In this document: positions 1-6,789 of the stretch, piece by piece
How positions within the stretch are numbered: the first letter of the stretch is position 1
Layout of the letters: every line of letters begins with the position of its first letter
Source: an uncultured Paracoccaceae bacterium
Lineage (GTDB): Bacteria; Pseudomonadota; Alphaproteobacteria; Rhodobacterales; Rhodobacteraceae
Length of the DNA: 14,484 nt
Assembly (NCBI GenBank): GCA_937907485.1
Contig: CALESR010000369.1
Location: 1 to 14,484, forward strand
Reading direction: 5' to 3'
Notes under the pieces: generated by a model
Database searches by the model: none
Seen by the model: only the letters and a program-made list of their open reading frames with translations
Told to the model about the DNA's origin: nothing
Program-made: the position numbers and the translations under genes

Positions 1-1
1 G

Positions 2-1729
2 CGGGTGATCCTGGTCAAGCTGGCCGACCGGCTGCACAACATGCGCACCATCCGCTCGATGCGGGTGGAAAAGCAGGCGCAAAAGGCCCGCGAGACGATG
101 GACATCTATGCGCCGCTGGCCGGACGCATGGGCATGCAGTGGATGCGCGAGGAACTCGAGGATCTGGCGTTCCGCGTCCTCAACCCCGAGGCCCGCAATT
201 CGATCCTACGCCGCTTTATCACCTTGCAGCGCGAATCCGGCGACGTCATCGCCCGTATCACCGCCGATATCCGCAACGAGATGGAAAAGGCCGGGCTGGA
301 AGGCACCGTCTTTGGCCGGGCGAAAAAGCCCTATTCGGTCTGGCGCAAGATGCAGGAAAAGGATCTGGCCTTTTCCCGACTGTCCGACATCTATGGCTTT
401 CGCATCATCGTCGAGGATGTATCCGAATGTTATCAGGCGCTTGGCCTGATCCACCAGCGCTGGCGCGCGGTGCCGGGGCGGTTCAAGGATTACATCAGCC
501 AGCCCAAGTCGAACGGCTATCGGTCCATCCACACCACGGTATCCGGCCGCGACGGCAAGCGGGTCGAGGTGCAGATCCGCACCCGCCAGATGCATGAGGT
601 CGCCGAGGCCGGCGTCGCCGCGCACTGGGCCTACAAGGACGGCACTCGCACCGCCAACCCCTTTGCCGTCGATCCGGCCAAATGGATCGCCAGCCTGACC
701 GAACGGCTGGAAGGCGAGGACCACGACGAGTTCCTCGAACACGTCAAGCTCGAGATGTATGCCGATCAGGTGTTCTGCTTCACGCCCAAGGGCGACGTGG
801 TGCCCCTGCCGCGCGGTGCGACGCCACTCGATTTCGCCTATGCGATCCACACCCGGATCGGCAATGCCACCGTTTCGGCCAAGGTCGACGGGCTGCGCGT
901 GCCGCTTTGGACCCGGCTGCGCAATGGCCAGTCGATCGAGATCATCACCGCCGAGGGCCAGCGCCCGCAGGCCAGTTGGATCGAACTGGTGCACACCGGG
1001 CGGGCCAAGGCCTCGATCCGCCGCTCGCTGCGCGAGGAAGACCGCGAGCGCTTTGTCAAACTGGGCCGCGAATTGTCGCGGGTCGCGTTCGAGCGCGTCG
1101 GCCGCAAGATGACCGAAAAGGCGCTCGACGCCGCCGCGCGGGCGATGGCGATCAAGGACCCGGCCGACCTGTTGGCGCGTGTCGGCACCGCCGAGATTTC
1201 CGCGCGCTCGGTCGTCGAGACGCTGTATCCCGAAACCCGCGCATTGGTCGAACTGGCGGTCGCACCGGGGGCCGCGGTTGTCGGTCTGGCGCCGGATGTG
1301 CCGTTTCGCCGCGCGCCCTGCTGCCAGCCGGTCCCGGGAGAGCGCATCGTCGGCATCACCTATCGCGGCAAGGGCGTCGTCGCCCATGCCATCGACTGCG
1401 AGGCCTTGGCCGGGTTCGAGGCACAGCCCGAACGCTGGATCGACCTGCATTGGCAAGAAGGCAAGCACCGCGCCGTGCATGGTGTTTCGCTGAATGTCAC
1501 CATTTCGAATGCGGCGGGGGTTCTGGGCCGGGTCTGCACCTTGATTGGCGAGCAGGGCGCCAATATCTCGGATCTGACCTTTCTGGATCGAAAGCCCGAT
1601 TTTTTCCGTATTTTCACCGAGATCGAAGTATCCGATGTTGAACACCTGCACCGGATCCTGACCGTGCTCTCGGCCGAAAGCGATGTCGCTCAGGTCAGCC
1701 GCGTGCGCGATCCGACTGCCCAACCGTAA
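2..1729 (+). CDS. rel: Bifunctional (p)ppGpp synthetase/hydrolase Rel, 5'-truncated by the window edge
   Basis: Makes and degrades the alarmone (p)ppGpp on starvation; cytoplasmic and ribosome-associated. The reading frame is open at the window edge, so the codon at 5 is not the real start; about 575 residues remain of a family length near 700-750. Numbering from the codon at 5: residues 1-20 are the tail of the HD hydrolase domain (ADRLHNMRT); about 103-213 is the synthetase domain, with RFKD at 159-162, the NGYRSIHT stretch and the catalytic-type EVQIRT at 188-193; about 253-315 is the TGS domain (FCFTPKGDVVPLP, GATPLDFAY); 439-452 carries a CCQPVPGE motif; about 493-570 is a C-terminal ACT domain. 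RFKD rather than an acidic motif is typical of bifunctional Rel/SpoT enzymes and not of synthetase-only RelA. The HDxxED hydrolase motif lies outside the window, so hydrolase activity is inferred. DUF2062 follows after 22 bases. Confidence 0.96.
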   Translation, partial: RVILVKLADRLHNMRTIRSMRVEKQAQKARETMDIYAPLAGRMGMQWMREELEDLAFRVLNPEARNSILRRFITLQRESGDVIARITADIRNEMEKAGLEGTVFGRAKKPYSVWRKMQEKDLAFSRLSDIYGFRIIVEDVSECYQALGLIHQRWRAVPGRFKDYISQPKSNGYRSIHTTVSGRDGKRVEVQIRTRQMHEVAEAGVAAHWAYKDGTRTANPFAVDPAKWIASLTERLEGEDHDEFLEHVKLEMYADQVFCFTPKGDVVPLPRGATPLDFAYAIHTRIGNATVSAKVDGLRVPLWTRLRNGQSIEIITAEGQRPQASWIELVHTGRAKASIRRSLREEDRERFVKLGRELSRVAFERVGRKMTEKALDAAARAMAIKDPADLLARVGTAEISARSVVETLYPETRALVELAVAPGAAVVGLAPDVPFRRAPCCQPVPGERIVGITYRGKGVVAHAIDCEALAGFEAQPERWIDLHWQEGKHRAVHGVSLNVTISNAAGVLGRVCTLIGEQGANISDLTFLDRKPDFFRIFTEIEVSDVEHLHRILTVLSAESDVAQVSRVRDPTAQP

Positions 1730-1751
1730 CGCCTAACCCCGGACTCCGTGC

Positions 1752-2399
1752 GTGATTTTCAAGCGCCGAAACCCCAGAACGACGCTGCGCACCGTGGCCG
1801 AGTTCTTTTGGCCACGCGGCGGCTGGCGGCGGGCGGCGACCTATGTCCTGCACCGGATGCGACGGCTGCCCGACTCGCCCGAGCGCATCTGCATCGGCAT
1901 CGCTGCCGGGGTCTATGTCTCGTTCCTGCCGATATGGGGTCTGCATTTCCTCTCGGCGGCGGCCGTGGCCTGGATCTTTCGCGGCAATATCCTCGCCGCG
2001 CTGCTGGGCACCTTCTATGGTAATCCGATCACCTTTCCGCTGATGGCGGTCAGCGCGCTGGAAACCGGGCACTGGTTGGTGGGCGGCGAGGTCCGCCTCA
2101 CCGTCGGCGCGACCTTGCACGCCATCGGCGAGGCCGGGGGCGAGTTTTCGCACAATGTGATGACCACGATCACCGGCGAACCGGCGCATTGGTCGCGCAT
2201 CGTCGAGGTGTTCCATGAGGTCTATCTGCCGTATTTCCTTGGCGGCGTGGTGGCGGGCATCCCCTTTGCACTGGCGACCTATTACATCCACCTGCCTTTG
2301 ATCCGCGCCTATCAGAAGATGCGGCAAAAGCGCCTGAAACACCGCTTCGAGGCCGCGCGCGAACGCCAGCGCGCCGCCCAAACCGGAGAGCCGACATGA
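1752..2399 (+). CDS. DUF2062 family inner-membrane protein
   Basis: A 215-residue membrane protein of the DUF2062 family; function not established. Family features visible are a basic, aromatic N-terminus (FFWPRGGW at 18-25), the motif IGIAAGVYVSFLPIWGLHF at about 48-66 and the loop YGNPITFP at 89-96. Hydrophobic segments lie at about 45-75, 78-105 and 158-183, followed by a basic C-terminal tail (about 185-208) probably on the cytoplasmic side. The start chosen is GTG at 1752, which gives the N-terminus expected for relatives; no convincing Shine-Dalgarno precedes it. It sits 22 bases after rel and its stop overlaps the pdxJ start (ATGA), so it is probably cotranscribed and translationally coupled with pdxJ. 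I recall the same rel - DUF2062 - pdxJ order in other Rhodobacterales. Confidence 0.9.
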   Translation: MIFKRRNPRTTLRTVAEFFWPRGGWRRAATYVLHRMRRLPDSPERICIGIAAGVYVSFLPIWGLHFLSAAAVAWIFRGNILAALLGTFYGNPITFPLMAVSALETGHWLVGGEVRLTVGATLHAIGEAGGEFSHNVMTTITGEPAHWSRIVEVFHEVYLPYFLGGVVAGIPFALATYYIHLPLIRAYQKMRQKRLKHRFEAARERQRAAQTGEPT

Positions 2400-3148
2400 C
2401 CACCTCGCCGATCCGTCTGGGCGTCAACATCGACCACGTTGCCACGCTGCGCAATGCGCGCGGCTCGGCCTATCCCGACCCGGTGCGCGCGGCGCTGCTG
2501 GCCCAAGAGGCCGGCGCCGACGGCATCACCGCCCATCTGCGCGAGGACCGCCGCCACATCATCGACAGCGATATCGAGCGGTTGATGGCGGCGATTTCCG
2601 TGCCTTTGAACTTTGAAATGGCCGCGACAGCGGAAATGCAGGCCATTGCCCTGCGCCACCGGCCGCATGCGGTCTGTCTGGTGCCCGAAAAACGCGAGGA
2701 GCGCACCACCGAGGGCGGCCTCAATGTCGCGGATGACGCCAACCGGCTGGCCGATTTCATCGCGCCGCTGCGCGCGGCGGGCAGCCGGGTGTCGCTGTTC
2801 ATCGGCCACGATCCCCGCCAGATCGAGGCCGCCGCGCGCATCGGCGCCCCGGTGATCGAGTTGCACACCGGGCGTTATTGCGATCTGGTCGCCGAGGGGC
2901 ACGCAGACGAGGCCGCGCTGGAACTCGCCGGGCTGCTCCGCGGCGTGCGGCTGGCCGCGTCGCTGGGGCTCGAGGTTCATGCAGGCCACGGGCTGAGCTT
3001 TGTCACCGTCAGCCCCTTTGCCGCCATGGCCGAAATCCGCGAGTTGAACATCGGCCATTTCCTGATTTCCGAGGCGGTGTTCATCGGTCTGGGTCCGGCG
3101 ATTGCACACATGCGGCGGCTGATGGACGCAGCACGGATGGTGGGGTGA
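2396..3148 (+). CDS. pdxJ: Pyridoxine 5'-phosphate synthase PdxJ
   Basis: Last ring-forming step of DXP-dependent vitamin B6 synthesis: condenses 3-amino-2-oxopropyl phosphate with 1-deoxy-D-xylulose 5-phosphate to pyridoxine 5'-phosphate. At 250 residues it has full family length. Hallmarks run in order along the TIM barrel: GVNIDHVATLRNAR (9-22), AHLREDRRHI (46-55, with H47), NFE (72-74, with E74), LVPEKREERTTEGG (95-108), ELHTGRY (155-161), HAGHGL (195-200, with H198) and ELNIGHFLISEAVF (216-229). H47, E74 and H198 match the catalytic His-Glu-His positions of the family. The start is fixed by GGAG at 2385-2388, seven bases upstream, and by the ATGA overlap with DUF2062. No truncation or missing key residue is seen. 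Confidence 0.98.
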   Translation: MTTSPIRLGVNIDHVATLRNARGSAYPDPVRAALLAQEAGADGITAHLREDRRHIIDSDIERLMAAISVPLNFEMAATAEMQAIALRHRPHAVCLVPEKREERTTEGGLNVADDANRLADFIAPLRAAGSRVSLFIGHDPRQIEAAARIGAPVIELHTGRYCDLVAEGHADEAALELAGLLRGVRLAASLGLEVHAGHGLSFVTVSPFAAMAEIRELNIGHFLISEAVFIGLGPAIAHMRRLMDAARMVG

Positions 3149-3235
3149 AAACCTGCTCAGCGGCGCATGTTCCTGTTGCGTTCGTATTCTGGCCCTGTCA
3201 AACTGCGGTTGAAACCCTGACAATCCGGTGCCGAA

Positions 3236-3865
3236 ATGCCGCTGCATGATCTGATTCCCATCCTGATCGGCTGGGCGATTGCCATTGCCTCACCCGGTCC
3301 CGCCACGCTCGCGATTTCCGGCACCGCGCTGTCCGCCGGTCGGGCGCGCGGTCTGGCGGTGGCGCTGGGCGTGGTGACGGGCTCGGCCGTCTGGGCGCTG
3401 GTTGCCGGGCTCGGCCTCGGCGCGGTGATGCTGGGCAACGCCTGGATGATCGAGGCGCTGCGCTATGGCGGCGCGGCCTATCTGGCGTGGCTGGCGTGGA
3501 AATCCGCCCGCTCGGCCCTGCAGTCGGGCGCGGCTGCCAATGCCGCCGCCCCGGTGGAAAGCCTGCGCCGCGCCTGGGCGCGCGGGGCGCTGATCCACCT
3601 GACAAACCCCAAGGCCGCGCTGTTCTGGGGCGCGATCTTTGCCGTGGTGATTCCCGCCGGGTCGCCCGCGTCGGTGCTCTGGGAGGTTGGCTTGTCTTGC
3701 CTCGGGATCTCGGTGGTCACCTTTACCCTGATGGCGCTGGCATTTTCCTCGCGGCCGCTGGCCTGGGCCTGGCTGCGCGCGCGCCGGGTATTCGACGCTG
3801 CGTTTGCACTGATGTTCGGGCTGGCGGCGCTGCGGGTGCTGACCGCCCGCCTGACACCCGCCTGA
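3236..3865 (+). CDS. LysE/RhtB-family amino-acid exporter
   Basis: An inner-membrane protein of 209 residues, the usual size of LysE/RhtB translocators, which export amino acids or related small molecules. Family marks are SPGPATL at 19-25 in the first helix, the glycine-rich second helix (GLAVALGVVTGSAVW, 39-53) and NPKAALFW at 124-131 at the start of a middle helix. About six hydrophobic segments are visible (roughly 5-28, 38-62, 66-90, 117-140, 147-172, 183-204). Substrate cannot be read from sequence. The ATG at 3236 has no strong Shine-Dalgarno. An 87-base gap separates it from pdxJ and 21 bases separate it from the next gene, so it may have its own promoter or be read through from pdxJ. 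Confidence 0.92.
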   Translation: MPLHDLIPILIGWAIAIASPGPATLAISGTALSAGRARGLAVALGVVTGSAVWALVAGLGLGAVMLGNAWMIEALRYGGAAYLAWLAWKSARSALQSGAAANAAAPVESLRRAWARGALIHLTNPKAALFWGAIFAVVIPAGSPASVLWEVGLSCLGISVVTFTLMALAFSSRPLAWAWLRARRVFDAAFALMFGLAALRVLTARLTPA

Positions 3866-3886
3866 ACCCACCGAAGGGGTCCCCCC

Positions 3887-4339
3887 ATGCTGCGCCATGT
3901 TGTCCTCTGCCTCGCCCTTGCGCTGCCATCTCTGGCGGCGGCGCAGGTTGTCACCGATTGTGAACCCTCGCTAGCGCAGGCGCGCAGCATCGCCGAGCCC
4001 TGGGAGGACAACATCCTGTCCCTCGCCAATGGCGATGTGCGGCTGGCAGTGATCGACGCGATCGAGCCCGGCGCGGTGCCCTTTCACCTGATGGTGCTGA
4101 CGCCGCCCTATGACGAACTGGGCGCGCGGCTGTGCTGGGTGGTCAGCCTTGATGCGCAGGGCTTCGGCTTTTCCGCCCTGACGCTGGCCGGGCTGCTCAA
4201 GGACAGCGATTCCGCCGGTCGGCTGGTGCTGACCCTGCAGGCTGGCCGCTGGAACGACACCACGGGCGGCCCCGATCCCGCCCTGCTGTACCTCGTGATC
4301 GACCCGCAGACCGGCGAGGTCTCGGCCCGGCTGGACTGA
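3887..4339 (+). CDS. Small secreted protein of unknown function, paralog A
   Basis: I do not recognise a named family. The 150-residue product has a clear Sec signal peptide (basic start, leucine-rich core 5-16, predicted cleavage after LAAA at 19), giving a periplasmic or secreted protein of about 130 residues. The mature part has Cys25 and Cys83, a candidate disulfide, the motif IAEPWEDN at 35-42 followed by LANGDVRLAVID (46-57), and a beta-rich C-terminal half ending DPQTGEVSARLD. The next gene encodes a clear paralog with the same block order. The start is supported by a purine-rich GAAGGGG at 3873-3879, seven bases before the ATG. It lies 21 bases after the LysE gene. No catalytic motif is visible, so a binding or inhibitor role is possible but unsupported. 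Confidence 0.8.
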   Translation: MLRHVVLCLALALPSLAAAQVVTDCEPSLAQARSIAEPWEDNILSLANGDVRLAVIDAIEPGAVPFHLMVLTPPYDELGARLCWVVSLDAQGFGFSALTLAGLLKDSDSAGRLVLTLQAGRWNDTTGGPDPALLYLVIDPQTGEVSARLD

Positions 4340-4343
4340 GCGC

Positions 4344-4390
4344 TGCCTGCGATTTGATCGCCGCACCGGTTGCCTGTGATGCCGCGCCGG
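4344..4390 (+). repeat. Imperfect direct repeat between the two secreted-protein genes
   Basis: TGCCTGCGAT (4344-4353) plus GCCGCACCGG (4360-4369) recurs as TGCCTGTGAT (4371-4380) plus GCCGCGCCGG (4381-4390). This gives 18 of 20 matching bases, with six extra bases inside the first copy. It lies in the 83-base spacer between the tandem paralogs and could be a relic of their duplication or chance in GC-rich DNA. Confidence 0.4.
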
Positions 4391-4422
4391 GCGATGATGC
4401 ACCACCCTGACCGGAGGATGCG

Positions 4423-4878
4423 ATGCACCGCCTGACCCTTGCCCTGTGCCTGACGCTGCCGTTGGCGGCCCAAGCGCAGTCGATCAGCGACTGCGACTGG
4501 GTCGGCAACCCGGCCAATATCGCCGAACCGTGGGAGGCCAATTCCCGGACCTTTGCCAATGGTGCGATCCGCGTCGCGTTACTGGACACCGGGGGCGAGC
4601 CGGTCTGCTGCTCGGCGCATCTCTTGATCCTCGCGCCGTCGGGCGGGCAGGACGCGCCGGTCTACCGCCAGTGCCTTGTCGCCTCGGCGCAGCCCGGTTC
4701 GGGGTTCTATTCCATGGATGTGCCCGGCATCAGCGCCAGCTATGACCCGGCCAAGGGGCTCTTGCTGTCGGTGCCGCTGACCCATTGGCATCAGGGCGTC
4801 GAGACCGGCGCCCCCCCCATCGCCGAACGCATGGAGATCCGCATCAATCAGGCGACCGGCGCCGTGGTGATCGAGTGA
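4423..4878 (+). CDS. Small secreted protein of unknown function, paralog B
   Basis: A 151-residue product with a Sec signal peptide (cleavage probably after AQA at 18). It is a diverged paralog of the preceding gene: SDCDW at 22-26 matches TDCEP, IAEPWEAN (33-40) matches IAEPWEDN, FANGAIRVALLD (44-55) matches LANGDVRLAVID, and RINQATGAV (140-148) matches VIDPQTGEV. The conserved pair is Cys24 and Cys84, equivalent to Cys25 and Cys83 of paralog A; this copy adds Cys62-Cys63. The start is fixed by GGAGG at 4413-4417, five bases upstream. Its stop TGA (4876-4878) overlaps the acpS GTG start, so its translation is probably coupled to acpS. No enzyme motif is seen and function is unknown. Confidence 0.82.
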   Translation: MHRLTLALCLTLPLAAQAQSISDCDWVGNPANIAEPWEANSRTFANGAIRVALLDTGGEPVCCSAHLLILAPSGGQDAPVYRQCLVASAQPGSGFYSMDVPGISASYDPAKGLLLSVPLTHWHQGVETGAPPIAERMEIRINQATGAVVIE

Positions 4879-5276
4879 TTCTGGGAATCGGCACCGATCT
4901 GGCCAACATCGACCGCATCTCGCGCACGCTCGAGCGGTTTGGTGACCGTTTCCGGCATAGGGTCTTTACCGAGACCGAGTTGCACAAGGCCAGTCGCCGC
5001 GCCGACGAGGCAGGCACGCTGGCCAAACGCTGGGCCGCCAAGGAGGCCTGTTCCAAGGCGCTGGGCACCGGTCTGGCGATGGGGATCTCGTGGAAGGACA
5101 TGGCGGTCACCAACCGGCGCGGCGGACAGCCGGAAATGGCGCTGACCGGCTGGGCGGCCGAGCGGCTGGCCGCCCTGACCCCGCCGGGGCATGAGGCCGT
5201 GGTGCACGTCTCGCTGACCGATGACCACCCTTGGGCGCAGGCCTTCGTGGTGATCGAGGCCCGCCCCCGGACCTGA
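4875..5276 (+). CDS. acpS: Holo-[acyl-carrier-protein] synthase AcpS
   Basis: Transfers the 4'-phosphopantetheine arm of CoA to the serine of apo-ACP, activating fatty-acid synthesis; cytoplasmic. Numbering from the GTG: ILGIGTDLANIDRI at 2-15 with metal-binding Asp8, RHRVFTETE (27-35), AKRWAAKEACSKALGTG at 50-66 with the metal ligand Glu57, and a C-terminal HVSLTDDHPWAQAFVV (111-126). The 133-residue length is typical. GTG at 4875 is chosen because family members begin at this point; the frame is open further upstream (ATG at 4785), but that extension would lie over the previous gene and has no family match. The start codon overlaps the upstream stop (GTGA), which suggests translational coupling. 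The last codons and stop fall in a 15-base tandem duplication. Confidence 0.96.
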   Translation: MILGIGTDLANIDRISRTLERFGDRFRHRVFTETELHKASRRADEAGTLAKRWAAKEACSKALGTGLAMGISWKDMAVTNRRGGQPEMALTGWAAERLAALTPPGHEAVVHVSLTDDHPWAQAFVVIEARPRT

Positions 5277-5292
5277 GCCCCCCGGACCTGAG
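5263..5292 (+). repeat. 15-base tandem duplication across the acpS stop codon
   Basis: Positions 5263-5277 (GCCCCCGGACCTGAG) are repeated directly at 5278-5292 with only the first base changed. The unit contains the final acpS codons and the TGA stop (5274-5276). Only the first stop is used in the acpS frame; the second copy lies in the spacer. Confidence 0.8.
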
Positions 5293-5312
5293 CGCCCCGA
5301 CCCATCGGCCAC

Positions 5313-5327
5313 CTGCCGCCACGGCAG
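5313..5327 (+). other. Perfect 6-bp hairpin downstream of acpS
   Basis: CTGCCG (5313-5318) and CGGCAG (5322-5327) are exact reverse complements around a CCA loop. It lies 37 bases after the acpS stop. No T-run follows, so it is not a classical intrinsic terminator; it could mark the 3' end of the acpS transcript or a leader structure of the DUF2147 gene. Confidence 0.35.
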
Positions 5328-5334
5328 ACCACGA

Positions 5335-5355
5335 CCCCCTTGCCAGTGGCGGGGG
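5335..5355 (+). other. GC-rich hairpin upstream of the DUF2147 gene
   Basis: CCCCC (5335-5339) can pair with GGGGG (5351-5355), with GCC/GGC pairing inside around an AGT loop and a two-base TT bulge. It sits 34 bases before the DUF2147 start and close to the preceding hairpin. There is no T-run, so a terminator or leader role is conjecture. Confidence 0.3.
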
Positions 5356-5389
5356 GAATCAATGAGGATGCGCGCAGGGAGGACCCATA

Positions 5390-5782
5390 ATGAAAACACT
5401 GATTCTGACACTGACCGCCGCGCTGACCCTTGGCGCCAACACCGCCTTTGCCGACCCGGCCGAGGGCCGCTGGCGCACGCAGGCGGACGACAACGGCAAT
5501 TCGGGCATCGTCGAGATCACGCTGTGCGGCGACCGGCTCTGCGGCACGCTGATCGAATCGCGCCGCGCCAGTGGCGAGACCTTTGCCTCGCCCAACAACG
5601 GCCGCCGGATCGTCTGGGACATGGAGCCACGCGGCAACGGCTCGTATCGCGACGGCCAGATCTGGGCGCCGGACCGTGACCAGACCTATTCCTCGCGCAT
5701 GGATATGGCGGGCGATACGCTGACCGTGGCGGGCTGCGTGCTGTTTATCTGCCGCGAACAGGAATGGACGCGCGACCGCTGA
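5390..5782 (+). CDS. DUF2147 family secreted protein
   Basis: A 130-residue exported protein. Residues 1-21 form a Sec signal peptide (KTLILTLTAALTLG core, cleavage after AFA). The mature part follows the DUF2147 pattern: GRWRTQADDNGNSGIVEI (26-43), CGDRLCGTLIE (46-56), GRRIVWDM (71-78), DGQIWAPDRDQTYSSRM (88-104) and a C-terminal GCVLFICREQEWTR (115-128). Four cysteines (46, 51, 116, 121) could form two disulfides in the periplasm. DUF2147 proteins are small beta-rich domains with no settled biochemical function. The start is fixed by AGGGAGGA at 5376-5383, six bases upstream, the strongest ribosome binding site in the window. A 113-base spacer with two hairpins separates it from acpS, so it is probably its own transcription unit. 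Confidence 0.9.
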   Translation: MKTLILTLTAALTLGANTAFADPAEGRWRTQADDNGNSGIVEITLCGDRLCGTLIESRRASGETFASPNNGRRIVWDMEPRGNGSYRDGQIWAPDRDQTYSSRMDMAGDTLTVAGCVLFICREQEWTRDR

Positions 5783-5801
5783 TGGGCTGATTGCGCAGCT
5801 T

Positions 5802-5821
5802 TCGGGTCGCCGCCGGCCCGA
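5802..5821 (+). terminator. Possible terminator hairpin after the DUF2147 gene
   Basis: TCGGGTCG (5802-5809) pairs with CGGCCCGA (5814-5821): eight base pairs including one G-T wobble, with a CCGC loop. It starts 20 bases after the DUF2147 stop and ends 43 bases before the next gene. There is no T-tract, so it is at best an atypical terminator of the kind seen in GC-rich genomes. Confidence 0.35.
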
Positions 5822-5864
5822 GCAACCGGGCAGACCGGGTGCCTGAGACGAATGGAGTGCCCGC

Positions 5865-6749
5865 ATGTCCGGAGCCGACTGGCTGCGCCTGATCCTGCTG
5901 TCCCTGCTCTGGGGTGGCTCGTTCTTTTTTGTCGGTGTCGCCGCGCCGGTGCTGCCGCCCTTTACCATCGTGCTCGCCCGCGTCGGGCTGGCGGCGCTGG
6001 TGTTGGCGGCGGCGCTGCCGCTGCTGGGATTGCCGTTTCCGCGCGGGCGCCGGGTCTGGCGGGCGCTGGCGGTGATGGGGGTGCTGAACAACCTCATCCC
6101 CTTCAGCCTGTTCGTGCTGGCGCAGGGCCAGATCGGCAGCGGGCTGGCCTCGATCCTGAACGCGACAACGCCGCTCTGGGGCATCGTTGTCGCCCATCTG
6201 GCGCAGGACGAGCGCCTTACTCCGCGGCGGGGACTGGGCGTAGCGGTCGGCTTTGTCGGGGTGGCGGTGATGATGGGGCGCGGCGAGGGCGGCGCGCTCT
6301 GGGCGCAGGCCGCCTGTCTGGGCGCGGCGCTGAGTTATGCAGTAGCCAGCGTCTGGGGACGACGGTTCCGCGGCCTTGGGCTGGCACCGCTGAGCGCGGC
6401 CTTTGGTCAGGTCAGCGTCGCCGCGCTGGTGCTGCTGCCGCTGGTTCTGCTGGTTGAGCAGCCCTGGACCCTGCCGATGCCCGCGCCGGGGGTGCTGGCG
6501 GCGCTGTTCGGGCTGGCGGTGTTGTCCACCGCGCTGGCCTATCGGCTCTATTTCGGCCTGATTGCCAGCGCCGGGGCGGTGAATGCCTCGCTGGTGACCT
6601 TTCTGATCCCGGTCAGCGCGGTGGCGCTGGGCGTGGCCTTTCTGGACGAGGCGCTGGCGGCGCGACACCTCGCTGGGCTGGCACTGATCGCGCTGGGGCT
6701 GGCGGTGATCGACGGGCGGCTGCTGGCCCGGCGCCGCGCCCCCGGCTGA
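5865..6749 (+). CDS. EamA/DMT-superfamily transporter
   Basis: An inner-membrane protein of 294 residues, the usual length for ten-helix drug/metabolite transporters built from two EamA repeats. The first repeat opens with LSLLWGGSFFFVGV (12-25) and contains ILNATTPLWGIVVAHL (97-112), a hallmark of these proteins. The second repeat runs from about 148 and contains VNASLVTFLIPVSAVALGVAFLDEAL (239-264), matching the same element in repeat one. Basic residues at 60-66 and 286-291 fit cytoplasmic loops and tail. Relatives export amino acids or other metabolites, but substrate cannot be inferred. GGAG at 5854-5857 lies seven bases before the ATG and sets the start. The gene converges on the AlaX gene with only 40 bases between stops and no clear terminator. 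Confidence 0.92.
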   Translation: MSGADWLRLILLSLLWGGSFFFVGVAAPVLPPFTIVLARVGLAALVLAAALPLLGLPFPRGRRVWRALAVMGVLNNLIPFSLFVLAQGQIGSGLASILNATTPLWGIVVAHLAQDERLTPRRGLGVAVGFVGVAVMMGRGEGGALWAQAACLGAALSYAVASVWGRRFRGLGLAPLSAAFGQVSVAALVLLPLVLLVEQPWTLPMPAPGVLAALFGLAVLSTALAYRLYFGLIASAGAVNASLVTFLIPVSAVALGVAFLDEALAARHLAGLALIALGLAVIDGRLLARRRAPG

Positions 6750-6789
6750 GGGCGCAAACTGCCTAGTCTAGCCACGACGTAAGGGCGGC

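Noticed and set aside
206..1723. 505-codon open frame antisense to rel
   Set aside because: It lies fully opposite the strongly conserved Rel domains; absence of stops is a GC effect.
4785..4874. N-terminal extension of acpS from ATG at 4785
   Set aside because: AcpS proteins begin at the ILGIGTD motif, and the extension is the preceding secreted-protein gene read in another frame.
4844..6184. 446-codon minus-strand open frame across acpS, DUF2147 and the DMT gene
   Set aside because: It is opposite three supported plus-strand genes, Ser/Arg/Pro-rich and without recognisable domains.
6750..6789. Bidirectional terminator between the convergent DMT and AlaX genes
   Set aside because: Only a small CTAGTCTAG symmetry is visible; there is no stable stem and no T-runs.
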